Shown one piece after another: positions 34,198 through 42,286 of a stretch of 64,000 nt of DNA (its first letter is position 1; each line of letters starts with the position of its first letter). A model generated the notes under the pieces. The model saw nothing but the letters and a program-made list of their open reading frames with translations. It did not search any database and was not told the DNA's origin. Both the position numbers and the translations under genes were made by a program. This stretch comes from Mesorhizobium tamadayense. GTDB taxonomy: Bacteria; Pseudomonadota; Alphaproteobacteria; Rhizobiales; Rhizobiaceae. Location: positions 1-64,000 of the forward strand of contig NZ_RQXT01000026.1 of the NCBI RefSeq assembly GCF_003863365.1, given 5' to 3'.

Positions 34198-34971
34198 TCA
34201 GATCGAGGCGAGAAAGCCCCCGTCCACCGGGATGGATTGGCCGGTAATGTAGGCCGAGGCATCCGAGGCAAGGAAAACCGCAATCCCATGCAGGTCCGAG
34301 AGGTCGCCGAAGCGGTGCTGCGGGATCTTGGCGAGCATCGATTGCTGCCATGCCTCATTGGAGTAGAACACCTCGGTCATTGCCGTCCTGAAATAGCCGG
34401 GGGCGATGGCGTTGACCCTGATCCCGAGATCCGCCCACTCTGCCGCCAGCGCCCGCGTCATGCCGAGCAGGCCCGACTTCGACGAGCCGTAGGGCACCGC
34501 CGTGGGGATTCCGACTTCGGAGGTCAGCGAGCAAAGGTTGATGATGGCGCCCGGACGACCGGCGTCCCGCATGTACCGCGCGGCGGCCTGGGCGCAGAAG
34601 AACGCGCCCTTGAGATTGGTATCGACGATCCTGTCCCAGAGCGCTTCATCGACGTCGAGCGAGGGGCGGACTTCTTCCGTGCCGGCATTGTTGACCAGAA
34701 TATCGAGGCCGCCGAGCAGGCCGGCCGCTTCGGCCGTCGCCTCGCCGCACCGCCCGGCATCGGTCACGTCCAGGGCGATGGCGTGCGCGACGCCGCCGGC
34801 GGCGCGGATGGCTGCCGTCGTCTCCCCGAGCGAGGTGGGGTTGCGCGCCGTGACCGCGACATCGGCGCCGGCGGCGCTTAGCGCCTCGGCGATGCTGCGC
34901 CCGATGCCGCGGCTTGCGCCGGTGACAAGCGCTTTCCTGCCCGACAGGTCGAAGAGGGAAGCGTTGCGCAT
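34198..34971 (-). CDS. Short-chain dehydrogenase/reductase, probable DHPS dehydrogenase (HpsO/HpsP type)
   Basis: A 257-residue classical SDR: cofactor motif TGASRGIG at about residues 18-25, NNAG, catalytic Ser region (NLCSLTSE) and YGSSK with the catalytic Tyr and Lys, ending in the family's GQSIPVDGGF. ATG 34971 follows AAGGAGG. It is the first gene of the minus-strand cluster and has its own candidate operator 64 bp upstream. It could equally be annotated gluconate 5-dehydrogenase-like; the sulfonate role comes from context. Confidence 0.72.
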   Translation of the reverse strand: MRNASLFDLSGRKALVTGASRGIGRSIAEALSAAGADVAVTARNPTSLGETTAAIRAAGGVAHAIALDVTDAGRCGEATAEAAGLLGGLDILVNNAGTEEVRPSLDVDEALWDRIVDTNLKGAFFCAQAAARYMRDAGRPGAIINLCSLTSEVGIPTAVPYGSSKSGLLGMTRALAAEWADLGIRVNAIAPGYFRTAMTEVFYSNEAWQQSMLAKIPQHRFGDLSDLHGIAVFLASDASAYITGQSIPVDGGFLASI

Positions 34972-35034
34972 GTGATCCTCCTTGGCAAAGACCGGCTTCG
35001 TCGTCGCCCGAGCCTAGCCGATCATCAGTTACCT

Positions 35035-35050
35035 ATACAAGCATATACAA
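35035..35050 (-). promoter_or_regulatory. Candidate GntR/HutC operator upstream of the SDR gene
   Basis: ATACAAGCATATACAA, identical to the site at 30856-30871 except for one base. It lies 64 bp upstream of the SDR start, as expected for an operator overlapping or near a promoter. Confidence 0.6.
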
Positions 35051-35193
35051 ATGATTTTCGACCGCGACAGTGATAGCGCGCGCCATGCGAGCGACAACCA
35101 ACATTCCTCGTATGTTCTCGTATGGCCTGACGAACGTAAAGACGAAAGGAAGGAATAGCCCCCTTCACGCGAGCACTGCGATGTCGGTTGACG

Positions 35194-35901
35194 TCAGCTC
35201 GAAATGTAGGACCGATCGAATCCGGCTGTTTTGATTAGTCCCGCATGGTCATGCAACTCGACAACGCCATAGCGGAATGAGGCCAGGGCGGTCTCTCGCA
35301 GCGTTTTCAGGACGCGACTCACATGCACAGCCGAAAGCCCCAATGCGTCGGCGAGATCGGCCTGGGTCAGTGGGCATTCAAAGCGATCCGGATAAGTCGT
35401 TGCCGATCGATGTGAGCGGCAGGCCAGTTCGAGAAGAAAATGGGCCGTGCGCTCAACGGCTCCCCTTCTACCAATGCCTGCCAGATGCTCCGCAACCCTC
35501 GAATATCGACCCGCCTCAGCCCGCAGGATCGCTTCGCATATGGACGGCGGGTAGCGCGAAAAAGATGTATGGACAGGACCAGCCAACTCAATTGCGGTAA
35601 CGTCCGATAGCGCCGTTATCGTCTCGCCCGCTTTTCCGGCGAACTCGATCACTGCAATTTCGCGAGGAAGCGCAAAATCGACGATGAGACGCGAGCCATT
35701 CGGCAATGTCTTGGCGAATGCCGCCCAGCCGGCGGTCATGATCAGGATAGAGGATTTGGCGTGATATTCGCCTGCAATGGTCGTGTTGGCCGGATAGGTG
35801 CGGCGCACGGCTCCCGGCAGTACAGAAATCGCCCTTTCCCAACTTGCGTCGGCAAGCGTAAGTCCGCTCGCCAATCCAAGAGCCTGCTTTGATAAGCTCA
35901 T
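35194..35901 (-). CDS. Crp/Fnr-family transcriptional regulator
   Basis: A 235-residue protein with an N-terminal cyclic-nucleotide-binding-type beta-barrel (GEYHAKSSILIMTAGWAAFAKTLPNG) and a C-terminal Crp winged helix (LTQADLADALGLSAVHVSRVLKTLRE). It lacks the N-terminal cysteine cluster of Fnr, so an oxygen-sensing [4Fe-4S] role is unlikely. It stands alone, downstream of a GC-poor gap. Target genes are unknown. ATG 35901 is used; GTG 35907 is an alternative. Confidence 0.85.
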   Translation of the reverse strand: MSLSKQALGLASGLTLADASWERAISVLPGAVRRTYPANTTIAGEYHAKSSILIMTAGWAAFAKTLPNGSRLIVDFALPREIAVIEFAGKAGETITALSDVTAIELAGPVHTSFSRYPPSICEAILRAEAGRYSRVAEHLAGIGRRGAVERTAHFLLELACRSHRSATTYPDRFECPLTQADLADALGLSAVHVSRVLKTLRETALASFRYGVVELHDHAGLIKTAGFDRSYISS

Positions 35902-36392
35902 TTCCACTGAATAACCCCAGCCCGCGATCCACCCCCCCGGGTCAACTGATGCTGCAAACTATCGACTAGGCAAAAAGTTCCATCTATCTCTTCATCCGAA
36001 TTGCATTGCAGCCTACCACATTTGGGTGCAGCCTGCCACCTTTGGGTACAACCCTACACCCTTGGTGGATTGGAAGCTCTGCAGACGGCAGAACTCGCCT
36101 TGCGAGCCACGACGGATCCGGAACAATATTGTAATACGGCGCCGACGTTAGGCAACAACGTCGCGACACACTTGCATACCATCTATGTGCAAAAGCCGAC
36201 TGTATCGGTCTTGCGAGCGCGGCACCTTCGCGCCGGCCGGCGGTGACGGCCGGGAGACCGCAAATCTTTGGCGGGAGTCCGGCCGTATCTTGTCGGAGCA
36301 ACGACGTTGCGCACGCGATACTGCGGACACTGTAAAAAGTCGAACCGAGCTGCTGATCTTCCCGGTCAGTGAAGCACGCCCTTACAGCTCAC
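35902..36392. other. Non-coding region with a 20-bp tandem repeat
   Basis: About 490 bp with no convincing gene; short frames lack start signals and family features. It contains the three-copy tandem repeat at 36008-36067. It separates the Crp-family gene from the membrane protein gene, both on the minus strand. Confidence 0.55.
36008..36067. repeat. Three-copy 20-bp tandem repeat
   Basis: Units at 36008-36027 and 36028-36047 (GCAGCCTRCCACMTTTGGGT) differ at two positions; a third, more degenerate unit occupies 36048-36067. It lies about 110-165 bp upstream of the Crp-family gene start, so it could be a repeated regulator site or a slippage product. Confidence 0.75.
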
Positions 36393-37004
36393 TTATCGAG
36401 TGGGCTTGTATCTGCCGGCAGCAATCCGAAGATCCTCGTCTTCGAACTTGTCGTTAGAGCTTCGACCCGACGATAAATCAAAATTGCGTCCTGCCGATTG
36501 CCTTGGCGCCGGAGGCGCAGATCCCGGACCGGGTGCTTGCAGCTCTTGCCAAGGCGGTCCGGGGATATATCGCGTCTCTCCTCCTGGATTGTCCGTCGCA
36601 CCGACCGAAACGGTTTGCTCCATTGCTCCGGCTGCCGGCTTCCGGCGCGAACGCTTGGCGCTGTAAGTCTGCCGCCTTTCCTCGGCGACTTCCAGGCCGT
36701 CTATTACCGACGTGACCGATGCGAGGCGATCCTCGATCTGCTTCAAACGCTTCCAAGTCGAAAGCAGGGCAAATGAAACCAGCACACAATAGGCGAGAAT
36801 GGCGGTGACCGCTCCCACCGAATTCTCGATGCCGAACAATATCAACGTGACGGCCCCGATAAGGACGGCAAGGGCCCCGTAGCCCAGCGGCCGGCCCCTA
36901 AGAAGAAGCATAAGCGGCAAGGTTGCGGCCAGCATAAGAATGACTCCAGGACTGTCGAGCACCCAACCTGTAAACCGCGGAACGATTTCGCTGTAAGTGT
37001 CCAT
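36393..37004 (-). CDS. Small inner-membrane protein with long hydrophilic tail
   Basis: A 203-residue protein with about three hydrophobic segments in the first half (VILMLAATLPLMLLL, ALAVLIGAVTLILFG, AVTAILAYCVLVSFALL), a short coiled-coil-like stretch (KRLKQIEDRLASVTSVIDGLEVAEERR) and a Pro/Gly/Arg-rich disordered tail. ATG 37004 follows GAGG at suitable spacing. I recognise no family. It lies opposite the exopolysaccharide genes, and a role there is only positional guesswork. Confidence 0.6.
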   Translation of the reverse strand: MDTYSEIVPRFTGWVLDSPGVILMLAATLPLMLLLRGRPLGYGALAVLIGAVTLILFGIENSVGAVTAILAYCVLVSFALLSTWKRLKQIEDRLASVTSVIDGLEVAEERRQTYSAKRSRRKPAAGAMEQTVSVGATDNPGGETRYIPGPPWQELQAPGPGSAPPAPRQSAGRNFDLSSGRSSNDKFEDEDLRIAAGRYKPTR

Positions 37005-37414
37005 GTCCACCTCAGAATCGCCCGAGGCCAGCCGTTCTCTCATCATCAGGCGCACCCCCTGACGATGGTAGCGTGGTAGTAGACCTCCCTGAGCGCGGGA
37101 GGAATGTGCCCGGCGATGTTCTAAAACTCTGAAAGGCACGTCGGGTAGACCAGATCGACCTTTAGCCGAATTACTACTCAATAATGGTAATGGCGGCGGT
37201 GTCCGCGAAGCTGATATGTTTCTGGCTTACCGGTGAGGCGATCGGTCAGTGGGCGCAGAAGAGCGATTTGGGCATGCCGGCGGGGCACTAACCCTTACGT
37301 TTCATGCGTTTGAGCGCGCTTAACAGCTAACTGCCCGAACCAATTTTGAAATGAAAGCCATTCAGCCAACGCTGAAGGGGTGGGAGTTGTGTTGCCGATC
37401 GTAAGGATTCTGAA
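37005..37414. other. Intergenic region upstream of the exopolysaccharide operon
   Basis: About 410 bp between divergent genes, without a convincing coding sequence. It should contain the promoter for the wzc-like operon starting at 37415. AT-rich sequence around 37160-37185 is the likeliest promoter area, but I cannot assign boxes. Confidence 0.4.
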
Positions 37415-39505
37415 ATGGCAAGTCCAACTGACAATCCGATGATGATCCGGGAATTCCTGCCGCTCGACATCAGGGAGGTCTTCGATTTCTTTCTCCGCCG
37501 ATGGAAGCTGGTGTGCGGAATTGCCGTCATCACTTTCGTACTGTTTACGGCTGCTGCCTATTTTCTTCCACCAACGTACACCGGTGTTTCGCAAATACTG
37601 CTTGACGCTCCGATCGACTATATGACTCCACAGGACTATTCCAATTCTGATTTTGCCGACAATCCAACATTCATTGAAAGTCAGATTGCTGTCTTGAGAT
37701 CTGCGTCACTCCTTCAGCAGGTCGTCGATAGCCAAAAGCTAACGGAAGACCCCAATATCGGACCGGGGGCGTTGATCTGGCTCCAGAGCGCGCTGGGAGT
37801 TTCGCGCGTCGGGCTTGGGAACGTCATTGAGCTTGATGTAGGCGCGTACGACCCGCAAAAAGCGGCATCGCTCTCGAATGCAATTGCCCAGGCCTATGTG
37901 GCCGATCGAATAAAGTCCCGTTACGAAGGCGTCCAAAAAGCCTCCACATGGCTCAGTGATCGGGCCGCGTATCTTCGAGGGGAGCTCAGCCGTTCTGAAC
38001 AAGCTGTCCAGAAGTTTCGGATCGATCACAATTTATTGGCGACGCAAGCGGGCAGCTTGACTGACCAGCAGTTGTCCGAATTGAACGTCGCCCTAATCAA
38101 TGCGCGCGCCGAATTATCCGAGAAACGTTCGCAATATCAACAAGTTGATAAGGTGCGGGCTGCTGGAGGTGACATCCAGTCGATCCCGGACGTGTTGCAG
38201 TCCGTGGTGATCAACGCGCTTCGGGCTCAGCTTTCTGGAGTGACCCGGCGGGAAGCCGACCTTAAACTGAAATATGGCGAACGACATCCCGATGTCTTAT
38301 CGGCTCAGGCCGAGCGCCGCGACATCGAGGGACAGATCGCAGCCGAAGTCCAGCGCCTTGTCGGCAATCTGAAGAATGAGGTCGATGCCGCCGAAGCCCG
38401 GGAGGCTTCTCTGGCTCGCGCCTTGGACTCGGTGTCCAACCGATCTGAAATCGAAGGTCAGGTTGGCGTCCAGCTGCGCGATCTGGAGAGGATTGCCGCC
38501 GCGAACAAGGAACTCTTTGAGACGTTCTTGTCACGCGCCAAGCTCACCGAGGAGAAATCCACGCTCCTCAACAGCGGCGTGCGTATAATCACCGATGCCA
38601 GTGTTCCGGGTTCACCAAGCTTCCCGAACAGGCCTCTTTTTGCGGCTCTGGGTCTGGTCTTCGGCATCTTCTTCGGCGGCGCCGGCGCCGTTCTGCGAGA
38701 ACTTTTCGCATCCGGCTTCATGGCAAAGAAGCAGATCGAGGACGAGCTGGCCGTTCCGGTTCTTGCGTCCATGCCAAGGATGTCGGGCTGGTCTAAGGAC
38801 GTCCGGTCCCAGCCTGTGGCCTATCTCGAGCGCAGACCACTATCCAGATACAGCGAAGCGGTGCGGCGGCTCCGCCTCGGCATCCAGGCAGCGCCGGAAC
38901 TGGACCATTCGCCGCGCCTCATGCTGGTGACGTCGGCGATGCCCGGCGAGGGAAAAACCACTCTGGCATTGAGCCTGGCCTGCTCCGCCGTGGCCGACGG
39001 CGAACGGGTTCTGGTGATCGATGCGGACTTGCGCCTCTCGGCCACCACGGCCTTCTTCGGCATGGCTGACAAGGTCGGATTGGTCGATCTGCTGACGTTG
39101 CCGGTGAAGGCCACAAACGCAATTCATCTGGACGAACGGTCAGGGATTTCCCTGATGCCGGCCGGAGCGAGGACCCGCAACCCGCCTGCCCTTCTTGCTT
39201 CGGCGCGAATGCGATCGCTCCTCGATGAAGTCCGGGGAAAATTCGACACCGTGATCATTGACGCGCCGCCTGTCGGACCCGCGGCCGATGCCTCGATCCT
39301 GGCGAGGCATGTCGACAAGGTCGTCTTCGTCGTGAAGTGGCGGGAAACCTCGCGCGAGGCCGTCGCCGAAGGAATTCGACATCTTGGCGATCGGTCCAAG
39401 CTTGCCGGCATTGCCCTGACGATGGTGGATGAACCAAAGCTGCCTAGATATGGTCGTTACACATCGCTCGAAAGCAGTGTCTCGGATAGTTACTATCTCA
39501 ACTAG
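37415..39505 (+). CDS. Polysaccharide chain-length regulator fused to a BY-kinase (Wzc/ExoP/GumC-like)
   Basis: A 696-residue inner-membrane co-polymerase. An N-terminal Wzz domain with a first transmembrane segment (VCGIAVITFVLFTAAAYFL) is followed by a long periplasmic coiled coil, a second membrane segment near residue 405-425 (LFAALGLVFGIFFGGAGAVL) and a cytoplasmic tyrosine kinase domain. The kinase shows Walker A MPGEGKTTLA near residue 510, A' VLVIDADLRL and Walker B VIIDAPP. The C-terminus has a Tyr cluster (RYGRYTSLESSVSDSYYLN) suited to autophosphorylation. It controls polymer length and export with the Wza-like protein at 43645. Confidence 0.92.
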   Translation: MASPTDNPMMIREFLPLDIREVFDFFLRRWKLVCGIAVITFVLFTAAAYFLPPTYTGVSQILLDAPIDYMTPQDYSNSDFADNPTFIESQIAVLRSASLLQQVVDSQKLTEDPNIGPGALIWLQSALGVSRVGLGNVIELDVGAYDPQKAASLSNAIAQAYVADRIKSRYEGVQKASTWLSDRAAYLRGELSRSEQAVQKFRIDHNLLATQAGSLTDQQLSELNVALINARAELSEKRSQYQQVDKVRAAGGDIQSIPDVLQSVVINALRAQLSGVTRREADLKLKYGERHPDVLSAQAERRDIEGQIAAEVQRLVGNLKNEVDAAEAREASLARALDSVSNRSEIEGQVGVQLRDLERIAAANKELFETFLSRAKLTEEKSTLLNSGVRIITDASVPGSPSFPNRPLFAALGLVFGIFFGGAGAVLRELFASGFMAKKQIEDELAVPVLASMPRMSGWSKDVRSQPVAYLERRPLSRYSEAVRRLRLGIQAAPELDHSPRLMLVTSAMPGEGKTTLALSLACSAVADGERVLVIDADLRLSATTAFFGMADKVGLVDLLTLPVKATNAIHLDERSGISLMPAGARTRNPPALLASARMRSLLDEVRGKFDTVIIDAPPVGPAADASILARHVDKVVFVVKWRETSREAVAEGIRHLGDRSKLAGIALTMVDEPKLPRYGRYTSLESSVSDSYYLN

Positions 39506-39525
39506 AGAAGAGACAGTATTGCGCC

Positions 39526-40089
39526 ATGCTTCACCCTGACTTATGCAACAATCGTTTTCCAGAGCCGGCTGGAAAAAGTCACGGCGGCGAGGCTGCGCGT
39601 TGGTGCGTGGTCCAGACGCACCAGCATTCCGAGTGCCTGGCCGAGCGCCACCTGCTGTCGCAGAACTTCCGGACCTATCTGCCCAAGCGCAGGCGAACCG
39701 TCCGGCACGCCCGCAGTGTCAAGATCGTGTCCAGTGCGTATTTCGACTGCTATCTGTTCGTCTTACTGGCTGTCCATCAGCAGAGCTGGTACCCGATCAA
39801 CTCAACCGTTGGCGTCCGAAAGCTCGTCATGAGCAAGGGAATGCCGATACTGGCACCACATGGTGTGGTTGAGTCCTTGATGTCAGTAACCGACGACGAC
39901 GGAATTTTGCACCCGGACATTCTATTGAGGCCGGGTCAGAGAATCAGGATCATAGACGGGCCGTTTTCCGACCAGCTTGGGATTCTTGATCATGTCGGAA
40001 GCGCTGGAGCGGTCAGAATTCTTCTCGACATTATGAACCGATCGATTCCTATCACTATTGATAGGGACAAATTGTCCATAGTTTCTTGA
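39526..40089 (+). CDS. Specialised NusG/RfaH-like transcription factor of the exopolysaccharide cluster
   Basis: A 187-residue protein with an N-terminal NGN domain (RWCVVQTHQHSECLAERHLL, then FDCYLFVLLAV) and a C-terminal KOW motif (RPGQRIRIIDGPFSDQLGIL). NusG paralogues of this kind act as operon-specific antiterminators for long polysaccharide operons. It lies 20 bp after the kinase gene. The NGN part matches other specialised NusG proteins better than housekeeping NusG, which would sit beside secE and rplK. Confidence 0.85.
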   Translation: MLHPDLCNNRFPEPAGKSHGGEAARWCVVQTHQHSECLAERHLLSQNFRTYLPKRRRTVRHARSVKIVSSAYFDCYLFVLLAVHQQSWYPINSTVGVRKLVMSKGMPILAPHGVVESLMSVTDDDGILHPDILLRPGQRIRIIDGPFSDQLGILDHVGSAGAVRILLDIMNRSIPITIDRDKLSIVS

Positions 40090-40364
40090 AACCAGTTGGT
40101 GAGTTTTCACTCACCATCCTTTGTTTCGGAAGACGCCGAAACCGCTCGGCAGAGAGTGATGGGTTGGCACCCAATTCACCCTCGGTGCGGCAGCCTGCGA
40201 CGGCGATATCAGAACCTGCGGGCCGGCACTGAGAAGACCGGTCGTGCGACATCCAAGAGACACCGGCCCACCAACGGGTTTGGACTTACCTCACGCCAAT
40301 TCCACGACGTTTTCGGCGACGACGAGCCAATGACGCTCGCCCGCGTTCAATCACGGAAAATCCC

Positions 40365-42095
40365 TTGCAACCTCCACGCAAGTCCAAATCGGCAGCCTTC
40401 CGTTCGGCCGGGCCCGGAGACCTTCAGGATCGTCTCCAGCCGCAACAGTATCGCCGCTGGGCTCCAGAGGCCAAGGCAGCGATGCTGGCGGAAGCTTTGG
40501 CGCCGGGAGCGAATGGATCAGCGTCAGCCAGGGCGCTCGGCGTGGACGCGTCAGACAGCCAGGCAGAAACTGGTGGAAGCGCTTTCCGGCCAATCGAAGC
40601 GGCGCCGGCACTGCCGATCGCCAGCGAACTGTTTCGAGCATTCAATGAGGCCGGCCTCAAATACGGAATAATTCAGGATCTCGCGTCGCTGCATGACGGA
40701 TTTGCCGGCCGTGATGATCTGGATGTCCTTTTGGACAAGCGTGACTACCCGGTGTTCTGCTCGATCGTGTGTCAATTGCACGGCCGTCGCAGCGTGAGCC
40801 TCTCCTGCTACGACAATGTCTGCGCCGGCAGAGAAGACTGGTTCCTGCCTGACTTCTCGCGTGGCCGATATCTCCATCTCGACATGCATATCGGTGCCCG
40901 GGTCGGCTGGGAGTTTCGTAAGCGCTACCCGGCATTCGATTATGCGGCGATCGCGCGATGGGAGTCGATTTCTGTCGACGGCGTATCGGTTCCGGTGGTC
41001 TCTCCCGAGGACGAGCTTCGAATAGCGATTGCCCGTTTCGCGTTCCGGGCCTGGGCGCTGCCGTGGAGGCAATGGATCGCCGTCGATAAAGGTTGGCAGC
41101 AGCATTTTGCCCGCCTGCCATTCCCGTCCGACGAGCAAGGTTTGCAAGTCGTGGACTACACGTTTGGCGGCGCAAGAACGGCGCGCTGCAGGTTCCTGCA
41201 AAGCGCTGACGGTTTGGTCGCCCACCGCGGAGATCTAGCCAGGCTGCGGCGTTCGATCCGTGAAATGTGTGGCTACGCGGGACGCTACGCAATCGCCGAT
41301 GCCGCGGTCCATCTGGCACGCAAGACCTCCTATCTCGCCGTGAGGTTCCTTCAGCGCCTGATGCCGGGGCGCCTTCCACCAAAGAGACGGCCGGCGGCGG
41401 GCGGACTGGTGGTGGCGCTAATAGGTCCCGACGGCATGGGCAAGAGCACTCAGGCTGACCGGCTGACGCAGATATTCGGGTGGAAATTCGGGTGTGCCCA
41501 AGCCTATGTCGGAACTGGCGATGGCAATGGATGGTGGATTCGCAAGGCGCTGCAGACTGTGGTCTTTCCCCATAGACGCCGCCTGAAGTCCCTGGCCCAG
41601 AACGATGGAAAAGATTCCTCCGGCCGAGCTTGGTCGAAGGGAGGAGTTGTCGCTGCCGCGTTGGCGCTATGGGCGGTCTTGATCGCGTTTGAGCGATACG
41701 CTGTCGTGAAACGTGCGCATCGATGGGCGACGCGCGGCCTGATCGTCGTTTGTGACAGGTGGCCGCAGGCGCTCTGCAGGGGATATCTGGACGGGCCGAC
41801 CATTCCCCCTCACCTGTTCTCCGTCCCGGGCTTGTCAGCTCTCGCCCGGCTTGAGCAGAGACTTTATGAAAAGATGGCGGGATGCCGGCCAGATCTCACT
41901 TTGCACCTCGTTTCAGATTTTGCGGTCTCCGAGCAGCGAAAGCCCGGGGAAATCAGGAAAGAAGCGTTCGATGCGCGGCTGTCGCTGATGGCGGAACTGC
42001 GAGCCAAGGACAAGGACATCCGAACCGTTGACGCAAGCGCCGGCATAGAGGCGGTCGGCCGCGAGTTGTTCAGGCATATCTGGCTGTCTCTCTGA
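40365..42095 (+). CDS. Nucleotidyltransferase-like/thymidylate-kinase-like P-loop fusion protein
   Basis: An open frame of 576 codons. The N-terminal 80 or so residues resemble a transposase helix-turn-helix (see 40452-40562) and may not belong to the original protein. Residues about 85-270 look like a nucleotidyltransferase-like domain (IIQDLASLHDGFAGRDDLDVLLDKRDYP, with a D-x-D pair). The C-terminal half has a P-loop (ALIGPDGMGKSTQADRL) and a distal VVCDRWP motif as in dTMP kinase-like proteins. Such proteins occur in exopolysaccharide and glycan loci, but their substrate is unknown. The start is uncertain: TTG 40365 is the furthest, ATG 40482 is another option. Confidence 0.65.
   Translation: MQPPRKSKSAAFRSAGPGDLQDRLQPQQYRRWAPEAKAAMLAEALAPGANGSASARALGVDASDSQAETGGSAFRPIEAAPALPIASELFRAFNEAGLKYGIIQDLASLHDGFAGRDDLDVLLDKRDYPVFCSIVCQLHGRRSVSLSCYDNVCAGREDWFLPDFSRGRYLHLDMHIGARVGWEFRKRYPAFDYAAIARWESISVDGVSVPVVSPEDELRIAIARFAFRAWALPWRQWIAVDKGWQQHFARLPFPSDEQGLQVVDYTFGGARTARCRFLQSADGLVAHRGDLARLRRSIREMCGYAGRYAIADAAVHLARKTSYLAVRFLQRLMPGRLPPKRRPAAGGLVVALIGPDGMGKSTQADRLTQIFGWKFGCAQAYVGTGDGNGWWIRKALQTVVFPHRRRLKSLAQNDGKDSSGRAWSKGGVVAAALALWAVLIAFERYAVVKRAHRWATRGLIVVCDRWPQALCRGYLDGPTIPPHLFSVPGLSALARLEQRLYEKMAGCRPDLTLHLVSDFAVSEQRKPGEIRKEAFDARLSLMAELRAKDKDIRTVDASAGIEAVGRELFRHIWLSL
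40452..40562 (+). mobile_element. Possible IS66-family OrfA remnant fused to the kinase reading frame
   Basis: Codons 30-66 of the 40365 frame read RRWAPEAKAAMLAEALAPGA and then SARALGVD. This resembles the N-terminal helix-turn-helix of IS66-type OrfA transposases (RRWxxExKxxIVAExLxPGAxVSxVARRxGV). No orfB, orfC or inverted repeats are nearby, so if real it is a decayed fragment. Assignment is by memory of the family consensus. Confidence 0.4.
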
Positions 42096-42286
42096 GAGGC
42101 AAAACAGGCGGTCCATCCGCCCCGCATCATCCCCGTACGTGCAGCTTTTTCCGCGATCGCGCCGGACGACAGGCGACCCCGGCCCGCGCCCGAAAGCCGC
42201 GGAAGGAGCCTCGGGCGCTCCCGCTCGATGCGCTCGATCTCTCGAATGCGCCGCCCCGGATTTCATGTCCCTGAGGTACAAGCAAG

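Noticed and set aside
36008..36067. CRISPR array
   Set aside because: The units are directly adjacent without spacers and there are only three; no cas genes are seen.
36001..36246. 81-codon plus-strand gene over the tandem repeat
   Set aside because: It starts with a TTG without a ribosome binding site, and its sequence is generated by the 20-bp repeats.
40096..40671. 191-codon plus-strand frame between the NusG-like and kinase genes
   Set aside because: It overlaps the better supported 40365 frame; Arg-rich out-of-frame translation without domains.
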